Shown here: positions 55,848 through 64,000 of the stretch, in pieces
How positions within the stretch are numbered: position 1 is the stretch's first letter
How the letters are laid out: every line of letters starts with the position of its first letter
DNA from: Alphaproteobacteria bacterium
GTDB taxonomy: Bacteria; Pseudomonadota; Alphaproteobacteria; UBA828
Length of the DNA: 64,000 bases
NCBI GenBank assembly: GCA_022826665.1
Contig: JAJDUK010000035.1
Span: forward strand, 1 to 64,000
Direction: 5' to 3'
Notes under the pieces: model-generated
What the model was told of the DNA's origin: nothing
Seen by the model: the letters and a program-made list of their open reading frames with translations, nothing else
Databases searched by the model: none
Position numbers and translations under genes: made by a program

Positions 55848-56160
55848 TACTCAACCTCCACTCGATCGTCGGATTTCGCCTGATCGCCCGCCTTCTCCGG
55901 TGCCGTGACTTGGCACCGAAGGCGCGAACGCAAGGCGGCCCGGACCCCCTCACGCGAAACGGCGCGGCGCGGCCATCGGCGCGCCGCCGCCATTACACGA
56001 GCCGCCTGCGTCCTACCATGCACCCCACCGTTTTTGAAGCCCCTCATTGACGGCGAGCGGCGCTCTCGCCGATCCTTGGGGCGTTCGGGATGGACGCCAC
56101 GCCCCGGCGGCCCCATATGTTCTCTGCGCACTGGCGCGGGACAAGCGAAGGACAAGCGAC
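55848..56160. other. divergent gap between ctaC and tldD, with a hairpin
   Basis: The 313 bases hold no gene. They should carry the promoters of the cox operon (minus) and tldD (plus), but no convincing -35/-10 pair is visible. CGGTGCC/GGCACCG with a 7-base loop (55898-55918) forms a strong hairpin about 50 bases before the ctaC start and would lie in its leader. Confidence 0.5.
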
Positions 56161-57594
56161 ATGAGCCGCGAAACCGTCACCGACGAGATCTTCTTCAATC
56201 GCGCCGGCCTCGACCGGCCGCGCACGGAGGGGATCGTCGCGGACGCACTCAAGGGCGCCGACGACGGCGAGCTTTTCCTCGAATATCGCCAGAGCGAGAG
56301 CTTCTCATTCGATGACGGCCGGCTCAAGAGCGCGAGCTTCGACACAAGCCAGGGCTTCGGGCTGCGCGCCGTCGCCGGCGAGACCACCGCTTACGCCCAC
56401 GCCGGCGAGCTCGGCGAGGACGCGCTGAAACGGGCGGCCGCCACGGTCAAGGCGGTGCGGCACGGCCACGGGGGGACCATGGCGCAGGCACCGTCGCCGA
56501 CCAACCGCTCGCTCTACGTGGACGACAACCCGCTGGACGGCACGCCCTTCGACGACAAGGTCGCGCTGCTGGCGGAGATCGACGCCTATGCGCGCACGAA
56601 AGAGCCGAGGGTGCGCCAGGTGATGGCGTCGCTGCTCGGCTCCTGGCAGGCGGTGGAGATCGTCCGCGCAGACGGCAGCCGCGCCTGCGACGTGCGCCCG
56701 CTCGTGCGCCTCAACGTCGCCGTGATGGTGGGCGAGGGGGAGCGGCAGGAGACCGGCTCCCATGGCGTCGGCGGGAGAGTGGTCTACGACGAGTTCCTCG
56801 TGCCAGAGCGCTGGCAGGCGCAGGTGGACGAGGCGCTCCGTCAGGCCCTGGTCAATCTCGACTCGGTCGCGACCCCCGCCGGCGAGATGCCCGTGGTACT
56901 CGGCCCCGGCTGGCCCGGCATCCTGCTTCACGAGGCCATCGGCCACGGCCTCGAAGGCGACTTCAACCGCAAGAAGACCAGCGCCTTCTCCGGCCTCCTC
57001 GGTGAGCGGGTCGCCTCACCGGGGGTGACCGTGGTGGACGACGGCACCATCGACGACCGGCGCGGCTCGCTTACCGTGGACGACGAGGGCACGCCCACCG
57101 GCCGCACCGTGCTGATCGAGGACGGCATCCTGCGCGGCTACCTGCAGGACCGCATGAACGCCCGCCTGATGGACATGGAGCCCACCGGCAACGGCCGGCG
57201 CGAGAGCTATGCGCATGCGCCTATGCCGCGCATGACCAACACCTTCATGCTGGACGGCGCGAACGAGCCGGAAGAGATCATCGGCCGGGTGAAGAAGGGC
57301 ATCTACGCCAAGAACTTCAGCGGCGGCCAGGTGGATATCACCTCCGGCAAGTTCGTGTTCTCGGCCGCCGAGGCCTACCTGATCGAGGACGGCAAGACGA
57401 CCGCCCCGCTCAAAGGCGCGAGCCTGATCGGCAACGGCCCGGACGTGCTCACCAGGGTCGCCGCCATCGGTAACGATTTCGCGCTCGATACCGGCATCGG
57501 CACCTGCGGCAAGAATGGCCAAGGCGTGCCGGTCGGCGTCGGCCTGCCGACACTGCTGGTCGACCCCATCACCGTGGGCGGCACCGACGCCTAG
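56161..57594 (+). CDS. tldD: metalloprotease TldD
   Basis: Zinc protease of the TldD/TldE complex, which degrades unfolded peptides and matures ribosomally made modified peptides. The 477-residue protein contains the active-site helix LHEAIGHGLEGDFNRK (HExxxH), DDRRGSLTVDDEGTPTGRT, RRESYAHAPMPRMTNTFM and the C-terminal metal-site region DTGIGTCGKNGQGVPVGVG with the Cys ligand. The ATG at 56161 is the family start; the frame extends to 56047. The partner TldE (PmbA) gene is not in the window. Confidence 0.95.
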   Translation: MSRETVTDEIFFNRAGLDRPRTEGIVADALKGADDGELFLEYRQSESFSFDDGRLKSASFDTSQGFGLRAVAGETTAYAHAGELGEDALKRAAATVKAVRHGHGGTMAQAPSPTNRSLYVDDNPLDGTPFDDKVALLAEIDAYARTKEPRVRQVMASLLGSWQAVEIVRADGSRACDVRPLVRLNVAVMVGEGERQETGSHGVGGRVVYDEFLVPERWQAQVDEALRQALVNLDSVATPAGEMPVVLGPGWPGILLHEAIGHGLEGDFNRKKTSAFSGLLGERVASPGVTVVDDGTIDDRRGSLTVDDEGTPTGRTVLIEDGILRGYLQDRMNARLMDMEPTGNGRRESYAHAPMPRMTNTFMLDGANEPEEIIGRVKKGIYAKNFSGGQVDITSGKFVFSAAEAYLIEDGKTTAPLKGASLIGNGPDVLTRVAAIGNDFALDTGIGTCGKNGQGVPVGVGLPTLLVDPITVGGTDA

Positions 57595-57618
57595 GCGTTG
57601 GCGCAGGAGCGCCCAAAC

Positions 57619-59100
57619 CTACAAAAGAGAGCCCTGCCCGTTGTCGTCTTCGTCCCGCGCGGTCCTGCGGGGCTTGGGTCTGCCGGCGGCGCGGGCGGCA
57701 GCGCGGCCATCGTGAAATTCGAGTGAGAGCGCGGCGCCGGACTTCACCTCCTGAGCGCTGGTCAACGGGCGCTCGCGCTCATCGCGCACCACCGCGTAGC
57801 CGCGCGCGAGCACGCCCCGGTAGGAATAGCTCTCCAGCAGGCGTGCCGCGGTCTCGACCCGCCCGGCACGCTCGCTCAAGGCCGCCCGCCCGGCGTGGCG
57901 CAGCCGCCCGGCCAGTTGGTCGGTGCCTCGGCATTCCCAGTCGATGCGGGCGGCGGGGTGCCCGGCCGCGAGGCGCCCGGCGGCATGCGTGAGCTGCTGA
58001 CGCTTGAGCGTGAGGAGCTGGCGCGGCTTGAGCGGTCTCAGCCGGTCCACGGCCTGACGCTCCGCCGCGAGCCGGCCCCGCGCCCCGCGGGCGAGCCGCT
58101 CCGACCAGTCGTCGAGCCGCTGGCCCGCGGTCGCGAGCCGGTCCCGCGCCGCCGGCAGGCCGCGCCCGAGCCCGTCGATCCGCGCGCGCTGTTCTGCGAT
58201 CTGCCGGCGGAGCGATGCGCCCAGCCGATGCTCCAGAGACTGCGTGCGCTCGAGCAGGTCGGCGCGCACCGGCACCGCCATCTCGGCGGCGGCGGTCGGT
58301 GTCGGCGCGCGGCGGTCGGCGGCGAGGTCGATCAGCGTCACGTCGGTCTCGTGACCCACGGCGGCGATCAAGGGGATTTCACTCGCGGCTGCGGCACGCA
58401 CCACGACTTCTTCGTTGAAGGCCCATAGATCCTCCAGGCTGCCGCCGCCGCGGGCGACGATCAGCACATCGGGCCTCGGCACCGCTGCGCCTGCGTCAAT
58501 GCGGTTGAAGCCCTCGATGGCGGCGGCGATCTCCTCGGCCGCGCCCGCACCCTGCACCGTAACCGGCCAGACCAGCACCCGGCGGGGGAAGCGGTCTTCG
58601 ATACGGTGCAGGATGTCGCGAATCACGGCGCCCGTGGGTGAGGTCACGACTCCCACCGTCTCCGGCAGGTACGGCAGGTCGCGCTTGCGCGCCCCGTCGA
58701 ACAGGCCCTCGGCGGCGAGCGCCTTCTTGCGCGCCTCCAACAGCGCCAGTAGCGCGCCGGCGCCGGAAAGCTCCAGCCGCTCGACCACGATCTGATAGCG
58801 CGAGCGCCCCGGATAGGTGCTGATCTTGCCGGTGGCGACGACCTCGATCCCGTCCTCGGGCGCGATCCCGAGCCTGCCGGCGACGCCCCGCCAGCAAACG
58901 GCGTCGAGCACCGCGTCCGCGTCCTTGAGCGCGAAGTAGAGATGGCCCGAGGCGGCGCGCTTGAAGCCCGAGACCTCACCACGCACGCTGACCCAGGCGA
59001 ACTCGCCCTCGACCACGCGCTTGAGCGCCTGCGAGAGCTCGCCGACTGTGAAGATCGGCCGATTGTCGCCGTCGGCGAGGGTGGTGTCGGCCTCCGTCAT
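57619..59100 (-). CDS. xseA: exodeoxyribonuclease VII large subunit
   Basis: Large subunit of the single-strand-specific exonuclease involved in repair. The 493-residue protein has an N-terminal OB domain (FTVGELSQALKRVVEGEF, SGHLYFALKDADAVLDAVCW), the catalytic domain with VGVVTSPTGAVIRDILHRI, DVLIVARGGGSLEDLWAFNE and AVGHETDVTLIDLAADRRAP, then a long coiled coil and ARGYAVVRDERERPL. The ATG at 59100 matches family starts; the frame extends to 59466. XseB is not adjacent. Confidence 0.96.
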   Translation of the reverse strand: MTEADTTLADGDNRPIFTVGELSQALKRVVEGEFAWVSVRGEVSGFKRAASGHLYFALKDADAVLDAVCWRGVAGRLGIAPEDGIEVVATGKISTYPGRSRYQIVVERLELSGAGALLALLEARKKALAAEGLFDGARKRDLPYLPETVGVVTSPTGAVIRDILHRIEDRFPRRVLVWPVTVQGAGAAEEIAAAIEGFNRIDAGAAVPRPDVLIVARGGGSLEDLWAFNEEVVVRAAAASEIPLIAAVGHETDVTLIDLAADRRAPTPTAAAEMAVPVRADLLERTQSLEHRLGASLRRQIAEQRARIDGLGRGLPAARDRLATAGQRLDDWSERLARGARGRLAAERQAVDRLRPLKPRQLLTLKRQQLTHAAGRLAAGHPAARIDWECRGTDQLAGRLRHAGRAALSERAGRVETAARLLESYSYRGVLARGYAVVRDERERPLTSAQEVKSGAALSLEFHDGRAAARAAGRPKPRRTARDEDDNGQGSLL

Positions 59101-59135
59101 TCCTGTCGGTGTGCCGCCCTCCGGATGCGCCACCC

Positions 59136-59951
59136 TCAGGGTGCGAAGAAGGCGAGGGTGCGGGATTCGATGCTCTGGCGCGGGCGCGCGTCCGCTGGCG
59201 CGTTGGGATTGGCGAAGGCCGTGTGCGCGGTGAACCGCGCCCGGCCGTCGGCAAGGGATTCGTAAGTCTTGAACATTAGCGCCTCGCCCGGGTCCATGTC
59301 GGGGAAGTAGAACCAGCGGTGGCCGGGATTGTGGCTGAGCTGCATCACCTCGCCAACGCGGTGGGTGTAGACCAGATCGGTCAGCACGAAGTCCCGCTCG
59401 TCGATGCTCTGGGCATCGCAGATCGCGAGCGGCATGTCCTGCACCGGGCCCGCGATCGGCCGCCACATCTGCACCACGGCGAAGCGATGCTCCAGCAGCG
59501 CCTCGGCGCGCTTGGCCGACAGCAGGTCGCGCACCCGCTGCGGCGCCGAGCGGGGAGTGTAGTCGTTGTGCGCCACGTGCACGGGCTCGCGCAGCTTGCG
59601 TTCGGTCCGCAGCGTGTCATCGGCAACGCGGATGGTGTGGTCGAAGACCAGCACCTCGGCAGCGCCGCTCGCCTGCTTCACGAGCCGCTCGACTTCCGGG
59701 CTGTAGACCGCTTCGATCTCGTCGCTGTCGAAGAAATCCGAGACCGCGCTTTTCCCGGTGTTAAAGGTGAAGCCCTCGCGCTCCAGATCGAGGACATCCG
59801 CCGTCGGCCGGGCGTCGCGGATCGTAACCTCGACCTCCTGGTACTCGGCGTTGCGCTGTGCCGGCTTGCTGCCCGGATTGGTCAGGTAAGTGACCGGCTT
59901 CTCGTCCGTGGGAAGGATGTAGTTGATCTGCGCTTGGACGGCTCCAGACAT
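59136..59951 (-). CDS. CmcJ/NvfI-family oxygenase-like protein
   Basis: A 271-residue protein of the CmcJ/NvfI family, which includes enzymes of secondary metabolism and resembles non-haem iron/2-oxoglutarate oxygenases. Seen: INYILPTDEKPVTYLTNPG, VLDLEREGFTFNTGKSAVSD, VLVFDHTIRV, then the probable metal-binding segment VHVAHNDYTPRSAPQRVRDL and, later, the second His region MQLSHNPGHRWFYFPDM. Starting ATG at 59951. Substrate unknown. Between xseA and a molybdenum enzyme; same strand, 35 and 105 bases from its neighbours. Confidence 0.85.
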   Translation of the reverse strand: MSGAVQAQINYILPTDEKPVTYLTNPGSKPAQRNAEYQEVEVTIRDARPTADVLDLEREGFTFNTGKSAVSDFFDSDEIEAVYSPEVERLVKQASGAAEVLVFDHTIRVADDTLRTERKLREPVHVAHNDYTPRSAPQRVRDLLSAKRAEALLEHRFAVVQMWRPIAGPVQDMPLAICDAQSIDERDFVLTDLVYTHRVGEVMQLSHNPGHRWFYFPDMDPGEALMFKTYESLADGRARFTAHTAFANPNAPADARPRQSIESRTLAFFAP

Positions 59952-60056
59952 GGCGATGCTCTCTCAGGCTAAGGCGTGCTGCGGGACTGGTGACAATTTA
60001 GACGGAAGTGCGCCGCCGGCAACACCGGTGTGGTTCGGTTGCGTTGTATCCCGGAT

Positions 60057-62078
60057 TCACACGGCGGCGACCTCGACCTCGACCCCGTGCACGCAGGTGC
60101 TTTCGCCCATGTCCGACTTGATGCCGGGGTTGAGCACGTTGACGTTGGCTCTGGTGCCCTCCTGGCGCGGCCAACGGCCCTTGGGGCTGAGCGCGACGCC
60201 TTGCGGGATCATCTCGGCGATGGCGAGATCGAGTTCCAGGCTGCCGGTCTCGTTGCTGAGCCGCACCCGCTGGCCTTCGGAGAGCCCGAGGGCCTGGGCA
60301 TCCGCCGGATGCAGCGTCACCGTCGCCTCGCCCATGCGCTCGGCGATACGCTGGTCGTTGGCGTAGGAATCGTTCATCAGCCAGGGCGAAGCCGGAGTCA
60401 GCAGACGCAGCCGGCCGCTCTCCGGCTTCGGGTCGGCCTCGGCGAGCGGCAGGCGGGGATGGCCGTCTGCCTCGGCGCGGTCCGAGGCGATCTCGATCTT
60501 GCCGCTCGGCGTCGGGAAGGCGAGGTCGGGGAACTGAATTATGGGCTTTCCGTCGGGAAACACGGTGCCGGTCTTCTTGAAGTCGTCGAAGGAGCCCTCG
60601 ATACCCACCTGGCCCATGATCCGCGCGATGATCTCGTTGTCGGGTTCGTAGAGCTCCGGCTCGGCAAAGCCCATGGCGCGGGAGAGGCGACGGAAAATCT
60701 CCTGGTTGGGAAGGGAGTCACCCAACGGCTCCTGCAGCTTGGCCTGGGCGGAGAACGAGAGGTTGAAGTAGCCCGAGACCAGATCGTCGAATTCCAGGAA
60801 GGACGCCGCCGGCAGCACGTAATCGGCATAGTCGGCGGTGTCGGTCTGGAATATGTCCACGACCACGGTGAAGAGGTCTTCCCGCATGAGCGCGCGGCGG
60901 AATCTCGTCTGCTCGGGGCTGGAGGCGGCCGGGTTGATGTTCCAGCAAAGGAAGGCCTGGATGTCCGCCGGGTCTTCGAGCCTGGCCGCGAGTTCCATCT
61001 GGCTGAAGCTCGGCGGACTCTGGCTTAGCGCGGCGCCCGACAGGTAGTCGCCGTCCACGCCCTTCCGCCCGCTGCCGTTGAGGTAGAGCATGCCGGCGCC
61101 GGGCTTGCCGAAGTTGCCGGTGACCGCCGGCAGAAGCGCGCAGGCGCGCATCACGTTGCCGCCCATCGCCTGGCGTTGCAGCCCCTGGCCAAGCCAGAGC
61201 AGCGCCGGCCCTGCGCCGTAGACCCGCGCCGCCTCTTCGATCTGCGCCGCCGGCACGCCGGTGCGGGCCTCGCCCCATGCCGGCGGGCAGGGGGCGATGG
61301 CGGGCTCAAGCTCATCCCAGCCGAGTGTGTGGGCATCGAGGAAGGCGCGGTCGATCAGCCCGTCACGCACCAGCACATGGATCATGGCGAAGGCCAGCGC
61401 AGCATCGCTGCCGGGGAAGGGTTGCAGGTGCATGTCGGCCTGCTCGGCCGTCGGGTGGCGCACCGGGTCGATCACGATCACCGTGCCCGGCGCCTCCTTC
61501 AGCCAGTGCTTGTGCTGGTGCGGCGCGGAGGCGGACGGGTTCGCGCCCCAGACGACGATGCAGTTGGAGTCCTTCGCCGTGCGTGGATCGAAGCCGATCA
61601 CCGAGGTGCCGATGACGTAGTCGAGCGCCACGTGGCCGGCCATGTTGCACACGGTGTCGGGCTCCACCTCGCGGGCGCCGAGGCGGCCCAGGAAGCGCAT
61701 CGGGAAGGTGTTGGCGATCAGCGAGCAGGTTCCGGTGTAGTGGGCGTGCACGATCTTCTCGGCGCCGTCGCCCTCTGCGATCTGCGTGAAGCGCGCGGCG
61801 ATGTCGCCGATGGCCTCGTCCCAGGAGACCGACTCGAAGCGCCCTTCGCCCTTGGCGCCGGCGCGCTTGAGCGGCGTCTGCAGTCGCACCTCGGGGTCGC
61901 GGAAGACGCCGTTGTAGGCGAGCGCGCACTTGCCGCAGAGCGCACCCCGGCTCACCGGGTGGTCGGGGTCGCCGAGCACGCGGGTGATCGCTCCGTCGCG
62001 CTTGATCGCGACGATGCCGCAGGCGTCGTAGCAGTCGCGCGGGCAGGTGGTCTTGAGGACTTCCTTCTCGCCTGACAT
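60057..62078 (-). CDS. molybdopterin-containing oxidoreductase
   Basis: A 673-residue member of the DMSO-reductase family. The N-terminal 4Fe-4S site is formed by C12, C16, C20 (TTCPRDCYDACG) and C48 (GALCGKC). The cofactor-binding region includes DTVCNMAGHVALDYVIG, where Cys is the likely molybdenum ligand, CIVVWGANPSASAPHQHKHW, IDPVRHPTAEQADMHLQPFP and the C-terminal LLTPASPWLMNDSYAN. There is no Tat signal, so it is cytoplasmic. The substrate is unknown; no electron-transfer subunit is adjacent. Confidence 0.9.
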   Translation of the reverse strand: MSGEKEVLKTTCPRDCYDACGIVAIKRDGAITRVLGDPDHPVSRGALCGKCALAYNGVFRDPEVRLQTPLKRAGAKGEGRFESVSWDEAIGDIAARFTQIAEGDGAEKIVHAHYTGTCSLIANTFPMRFLGRLGAREVEPDTVCNMAGHVALDYVIGTSVIGFDPRTAKDSNCIVVWGANPSASAPHQHKHWLKEAPGTVIVIDPVRHPTAEQADMHLQPFPGSDAALAFAMIHVLVRDGLIDRAFLDAHTLGWDELEPAIAPCPPAWGEARTGVPAAQIEEAARVYGAGPALLWLGQGLQRQAMGGNVMRACALLPAVTGNFGKPGAGMLYLNGSGRKGVDGDYLSGAALSQSPPSFSQMELAARLEDPADIQAFLCWNINPAASSPEQTRFRRALMREDLFTVVVDIFQTDTADYADYVLPAASFLEFDDLVSGYFNLSFSAQAKLQEPLGDSLPNQEIFRRLSRAMGFAEPELYEPDNEIIARIMGQVGIEGSFDDFKKTGTVFPDGKPIIQFPDLAFPTPSGKIEIASDRAEADGHPRLPLAEADPKPESGRLRLLTPASPWLMNDSYANDQRIAERMGEATVTLHPADAQALGLSEGQRVRLSNETGSLELDLAIAEMIPQGVALSPKGRWPRQEGTRANVNVLNPGIKSDMGESTCVHGVEVEVAAV

Positions 62079-62157
62079 GGCGGCCTCCCGGCTCCGTTCC
62101 TAGCCTCAACCTAACCCGGCGCACGCGGCCCCGGAAGCCCGCGCCGAGAATCCGGGG

Positions 62158-64000
62158 TCAGAGCGCGAGCGCGGCGCGGTGGCCGTCGTGGATGGCCGAG
62201 GCGGCATCGCGCGGCAGCAGGCAGTCACCGATGAGCGTGACCGGGACCCCGGCCTCCGCCAGATCGCCGGCAAGCTCGTCCCGCACCGCGCGCGGCGTCG
62301 CGTAGGTCAGCAACGCGACATCCTCGATGACGGTCTCGGCGCCGGTGATGACGTGGCGGCAGGTGACCCGGTCGCCCGCGCGCGCGATGGGCTCGGTGAG
62401 CCTCCGCACGTCGATGCCGAGCAGCGCCAGCCTGCGCTCCACGCCCATGCGCGACATGAGGTTGACGAAGCGGGCGTTCTCGGCCGCCGGGGTCAGCAGG
62501 ACGACGTGCGAGAAGCGCTGCGCCAGAAGCTCCACCGCGCCGTAGACGGCGGGGGTCTGGTCCATGTCGAGCAGCACCGCCGTGCCGGCCGACGGCGGGG
62601 CATCGCTCTCGGCGAGATCCGCGACGGCTTGCCGCAGATCGACCGCGTCCGCACCCTCGGCTAGCGCCGGCGGCCAGCGCATGCGGGAGCCGGCGGCCAG
62701 GATGACCGCGTCCGGCTCGCACGCCAGCACCGCCGCTGCGGTGGCGGTCTCGCCCCAGCGGAACTCGACCCCCGCCTCTGCCGCCTTTCGCTGCTGGAAT
62801 TCGGCGGTCGTGGCCACCTCCGCTCGGCTCGGCAGGAGCGCTTCGATGCGCGCCGCACCGCCAGGCCCGGCGCCCGCCGAGAACACGGTGACCGCATGGC
62901 CGCGCGCCGCCGCGACCCACGCAGCCTCCAGCCCGGCAAGCCCGGCGCCGACCACCGCCACGCGCTTGCGCTCGCGGGCCGGCGGCGGCTGCCACCCGGC
63001 CTCGTCCGCGCTCGCCAGCACGGGATTCTGGAAGCAGCGAATGGGCTTGCCCGCGTGAATCTCGCCCCAGCAGTAGTTGCAGAAGGTGCAGGCGCGGATG
63101 TCGCCGGCGCGGCCGGCCTCCGTCTTGCGCGGCCAATCGGCGTCCGATATCAACAGCCGGCTGAAGCCGACCATGTCGCAGGCGCCCTCGGCAAGCGCCG
63201 TCTCCGCTGCTTGGGCCGATTCGATCCGGCCGAGGCCGATCACCGGGAGCCCGCCGCCGGCCGCGCGGAGCCGCGTGTGGAGCGGCAGGAACGGCCGGGG
63301 CGGGTAATGCATGTCGGGTAGATGGGTATCGAACGCGGGACCGAACGCGCCCTGGCTGAAGGAGAGATAGTCGAGCACGCCCTCAGCGGCAGCGGCGCGG
63401 GCGATGCGCTCCGCCTCGTCGGGGTCGATTCCGCCCGGCACGCGCTCGTCCGCCGGCAGCTTGATGCCGACGATGAAATCCTCGCCGCAGGCGGCGCGCA
63501 CCGCCGCCATCACCTCGCGCATGAAGCGGGTGCGGCCCTCGAAGCTGCCGCCGTAGCCGTCCGTCCGGTCGTTGCAGGCGGGCGAGAGGAACTGCGCGAT
63601 CAGGTAGCCGTGCGCACCGTGCAGCTCGACCCCGCTGAAGCCCGCGCGCTTCAGCCGCTCCGCGCTCTCCGCATAGCCGGCGACGATGCCCGCAATCTCG
63701 TCTTCGGCCAGCGGCTTGGCGCTGTTCCAGTAGAGCGCCTCGGGCTGCGAGGACGCGCTGCGCGGCACGGAATCGAGGCCCCAGAGCTGCTGGCGGCCGA
63801 TGTGGCCGAGCTGGCCGACCAGTCGGCAGCCGTGGCGCTCCACCGCCTCGGCCCAGCGCGTAAGACCGCTCAGGTTGGCCTCGTCGTGAAGGCTCACCAG
63901 GATCGGCGCGCCTGTGCTGGTGGGATGGACGTTCATCAGCTCGGTCACGATCATCGCGGCGCCGCCGCGCGCCCGCGCCGCGTGGTAGGCGATCAGGCGA
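62158..64000 (-). CDS. NADH:flavin oxidoreductase of the TMADH/2,4-dienoyl-CoA reductase type (5' end beyond window)
   Basis: At least 613 residues are visible and the frame runs off the right edge, so the N-terminus is missing. An OYE-type TIM barrel (GQLGHIGRQQLWGLDSVPRS, VELHGAHGYLIAQFLSPACN, YGGSFEGRTRFMREVM, PVIGLGRI) is followed by a 4Fe-4S motif CTFCNYC-x11-C and a flavin-linked module with VAVVGAGLAGLEAAWVAAAR. The Cys spacing x2-x2 matches trimethylamine dehydrogenase rather than dienoyl-CoA reductase (x2-x3). Probably an amine or enone flavoprotein. It lies upstream of the molybdopterin gene (79-base gap). Confidence 0.9.
   Translation of the reverse strand, partial: RLIAYHAARARGGAAMIVTELMNVHPTSTGAPILVSLHDEANLSGLTRWAEAVERHGCRLVGQLGHIGRQQLWGLDSVPRSASSQPEALYWNSAKPLAEDEIAGIVAGYAESAERLKRAGFSGVELHGAHGYLIAQFLSPACNDRTDGYGGSFEGRTRFMREVMAAVRAACGEDFIVGIKLPADERVPGGIDPDEAERIARAAAAEGVLDYLSFSQGAFGPAFDTHLPDMHYPPRPFLPLHTRLRAAGGGLPVIGLGRIESAQAAETALAEGACDMVGFSRLLISDADWPRKTEAGRAGDIRACTFCNYCWGEIHAGKPIRCFQNPVLASADEAGWQPPPARERKRVAVVGAGLAGLEAAWVAAARGHAVTVFSAGAGPGGAARIEALLPSRAEVATTAEFQQRKAAEAGVEFRWGETATAAAVLACEPDAVILAAGSRMRWPPALAEGADAVDLRQAVADLAESDAPPSAGTAVLLDMDQTPAVYGAVELLAQRFSHVVLLTPAAENARFVNLMSRMGVERRLALLGIDVRRLTEPIARAGDRVTCRHVITGAETVIEDVALLTYATPRAVRDELAGDLAEAGVPVTLIGDCLLPRDAASAIHDGHRAALAL

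Overview
The window is about 64 kb of high-GC DNA with tightly packed genes, many overlapping by 1-14 bases. The gene content points to an alphaproteobacterium: an aa3 oxidase operon of the ctaC-ctaD-ctaB-(coxF)-ctaG-ctaE-DUF983-surf1 type, a DUF4164-zapA-6S RNA-fau-ymdB block, a tkt-gap-pgk-fba cluster, DUF4169 and DUF1499 proteins, and a YejABEF importer. I cannot place the organism below class level. There is one transposase remnant at the left edge and no tRNA, rRNA, CRISPR array or prophage that I can see.

Layout. 1-10.5 kb (+): the C-terminal end of a transposase, kdsB, DUF924, then the central-carbon cluster tkt-gap-pgk-(unknown 144 aa)-fba, then the overlapping set dapF-mtaB-ftsY. 10.5-17.1 kb: a NUDIX hydrolase (-) and the yejABEF oligopeptide ABC importer (+). 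17.2-21 kb (-): DUF4169, pentapeptide protein, HAD nucleotidase, dapD, dapE and a small unknown. 21-30 kb: a giant AsmA-like protein (+), HtrA protease (-), two tandem DUF1499 genes (+), a histidine kinase/response regulator pair (-), and an orphan Phd-type antitoxin. 30-33.5 kb (-): urease genes ureAB (fused), ureC and ureD. 33.6-46 kb: an MDR oxidoreductase, a second NUDIX gene, a carbohydrate-type ABC transporter without its binding protein, an EamA exporter, an isochorismatase-family hydrolase, a polysaccharide-deacetylase-like protein, a GMC oxidoreductase, a benzoate-type CoA ligase and an LLM flavoprotein. 46-56 kb (-): ymdB, fau, 6S RNA, zapA, DUF4164, an M32 carboxypeptidase, and the cytochrome aa3 operon. 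56-64 kb: tldD (+), then xseA, a CmcJ/NvfI-family protein, a molybdopterin oxidoreductase and a TMADH/OYE-type flavoprotein running off the right edge (all -).

How the parts work together. tkt, gap, pgk and fba supply triose/pentose interconversion. dapD, dapE and dapF cover three steps of the succinylase route to lysine and meso-diaminopimelate, kdsB supplies CMP-Kdo for LPS, and AsmA, HtrA, the two-component system and YejABEF serve the envelope. The cox block encodes the three core subunits plus haem O synthase, CuB insertion and Surf1 assembly factors.

Most interesting signals. (1) A ~106-nt structured repeat occurs twice (10463-10568 and 34666-34772), about 84 % identical by hand alignment, with a compensatory stem change. 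In each case it abuts a NUDIX gene and supplies that gene's TAG stop. (2) A 6S RNA candidate in the zapA-fau gap has a long closing stem joining its two ends, and its -10 box contains the zapA stop codon. (3) The AsmA protein carries a ~170-residue acidic tail with a repeated LQDFVDD(V/L)L motif. I did not find a clearly new defence or mobile system; the repeat is the best candidate for something undescribed.
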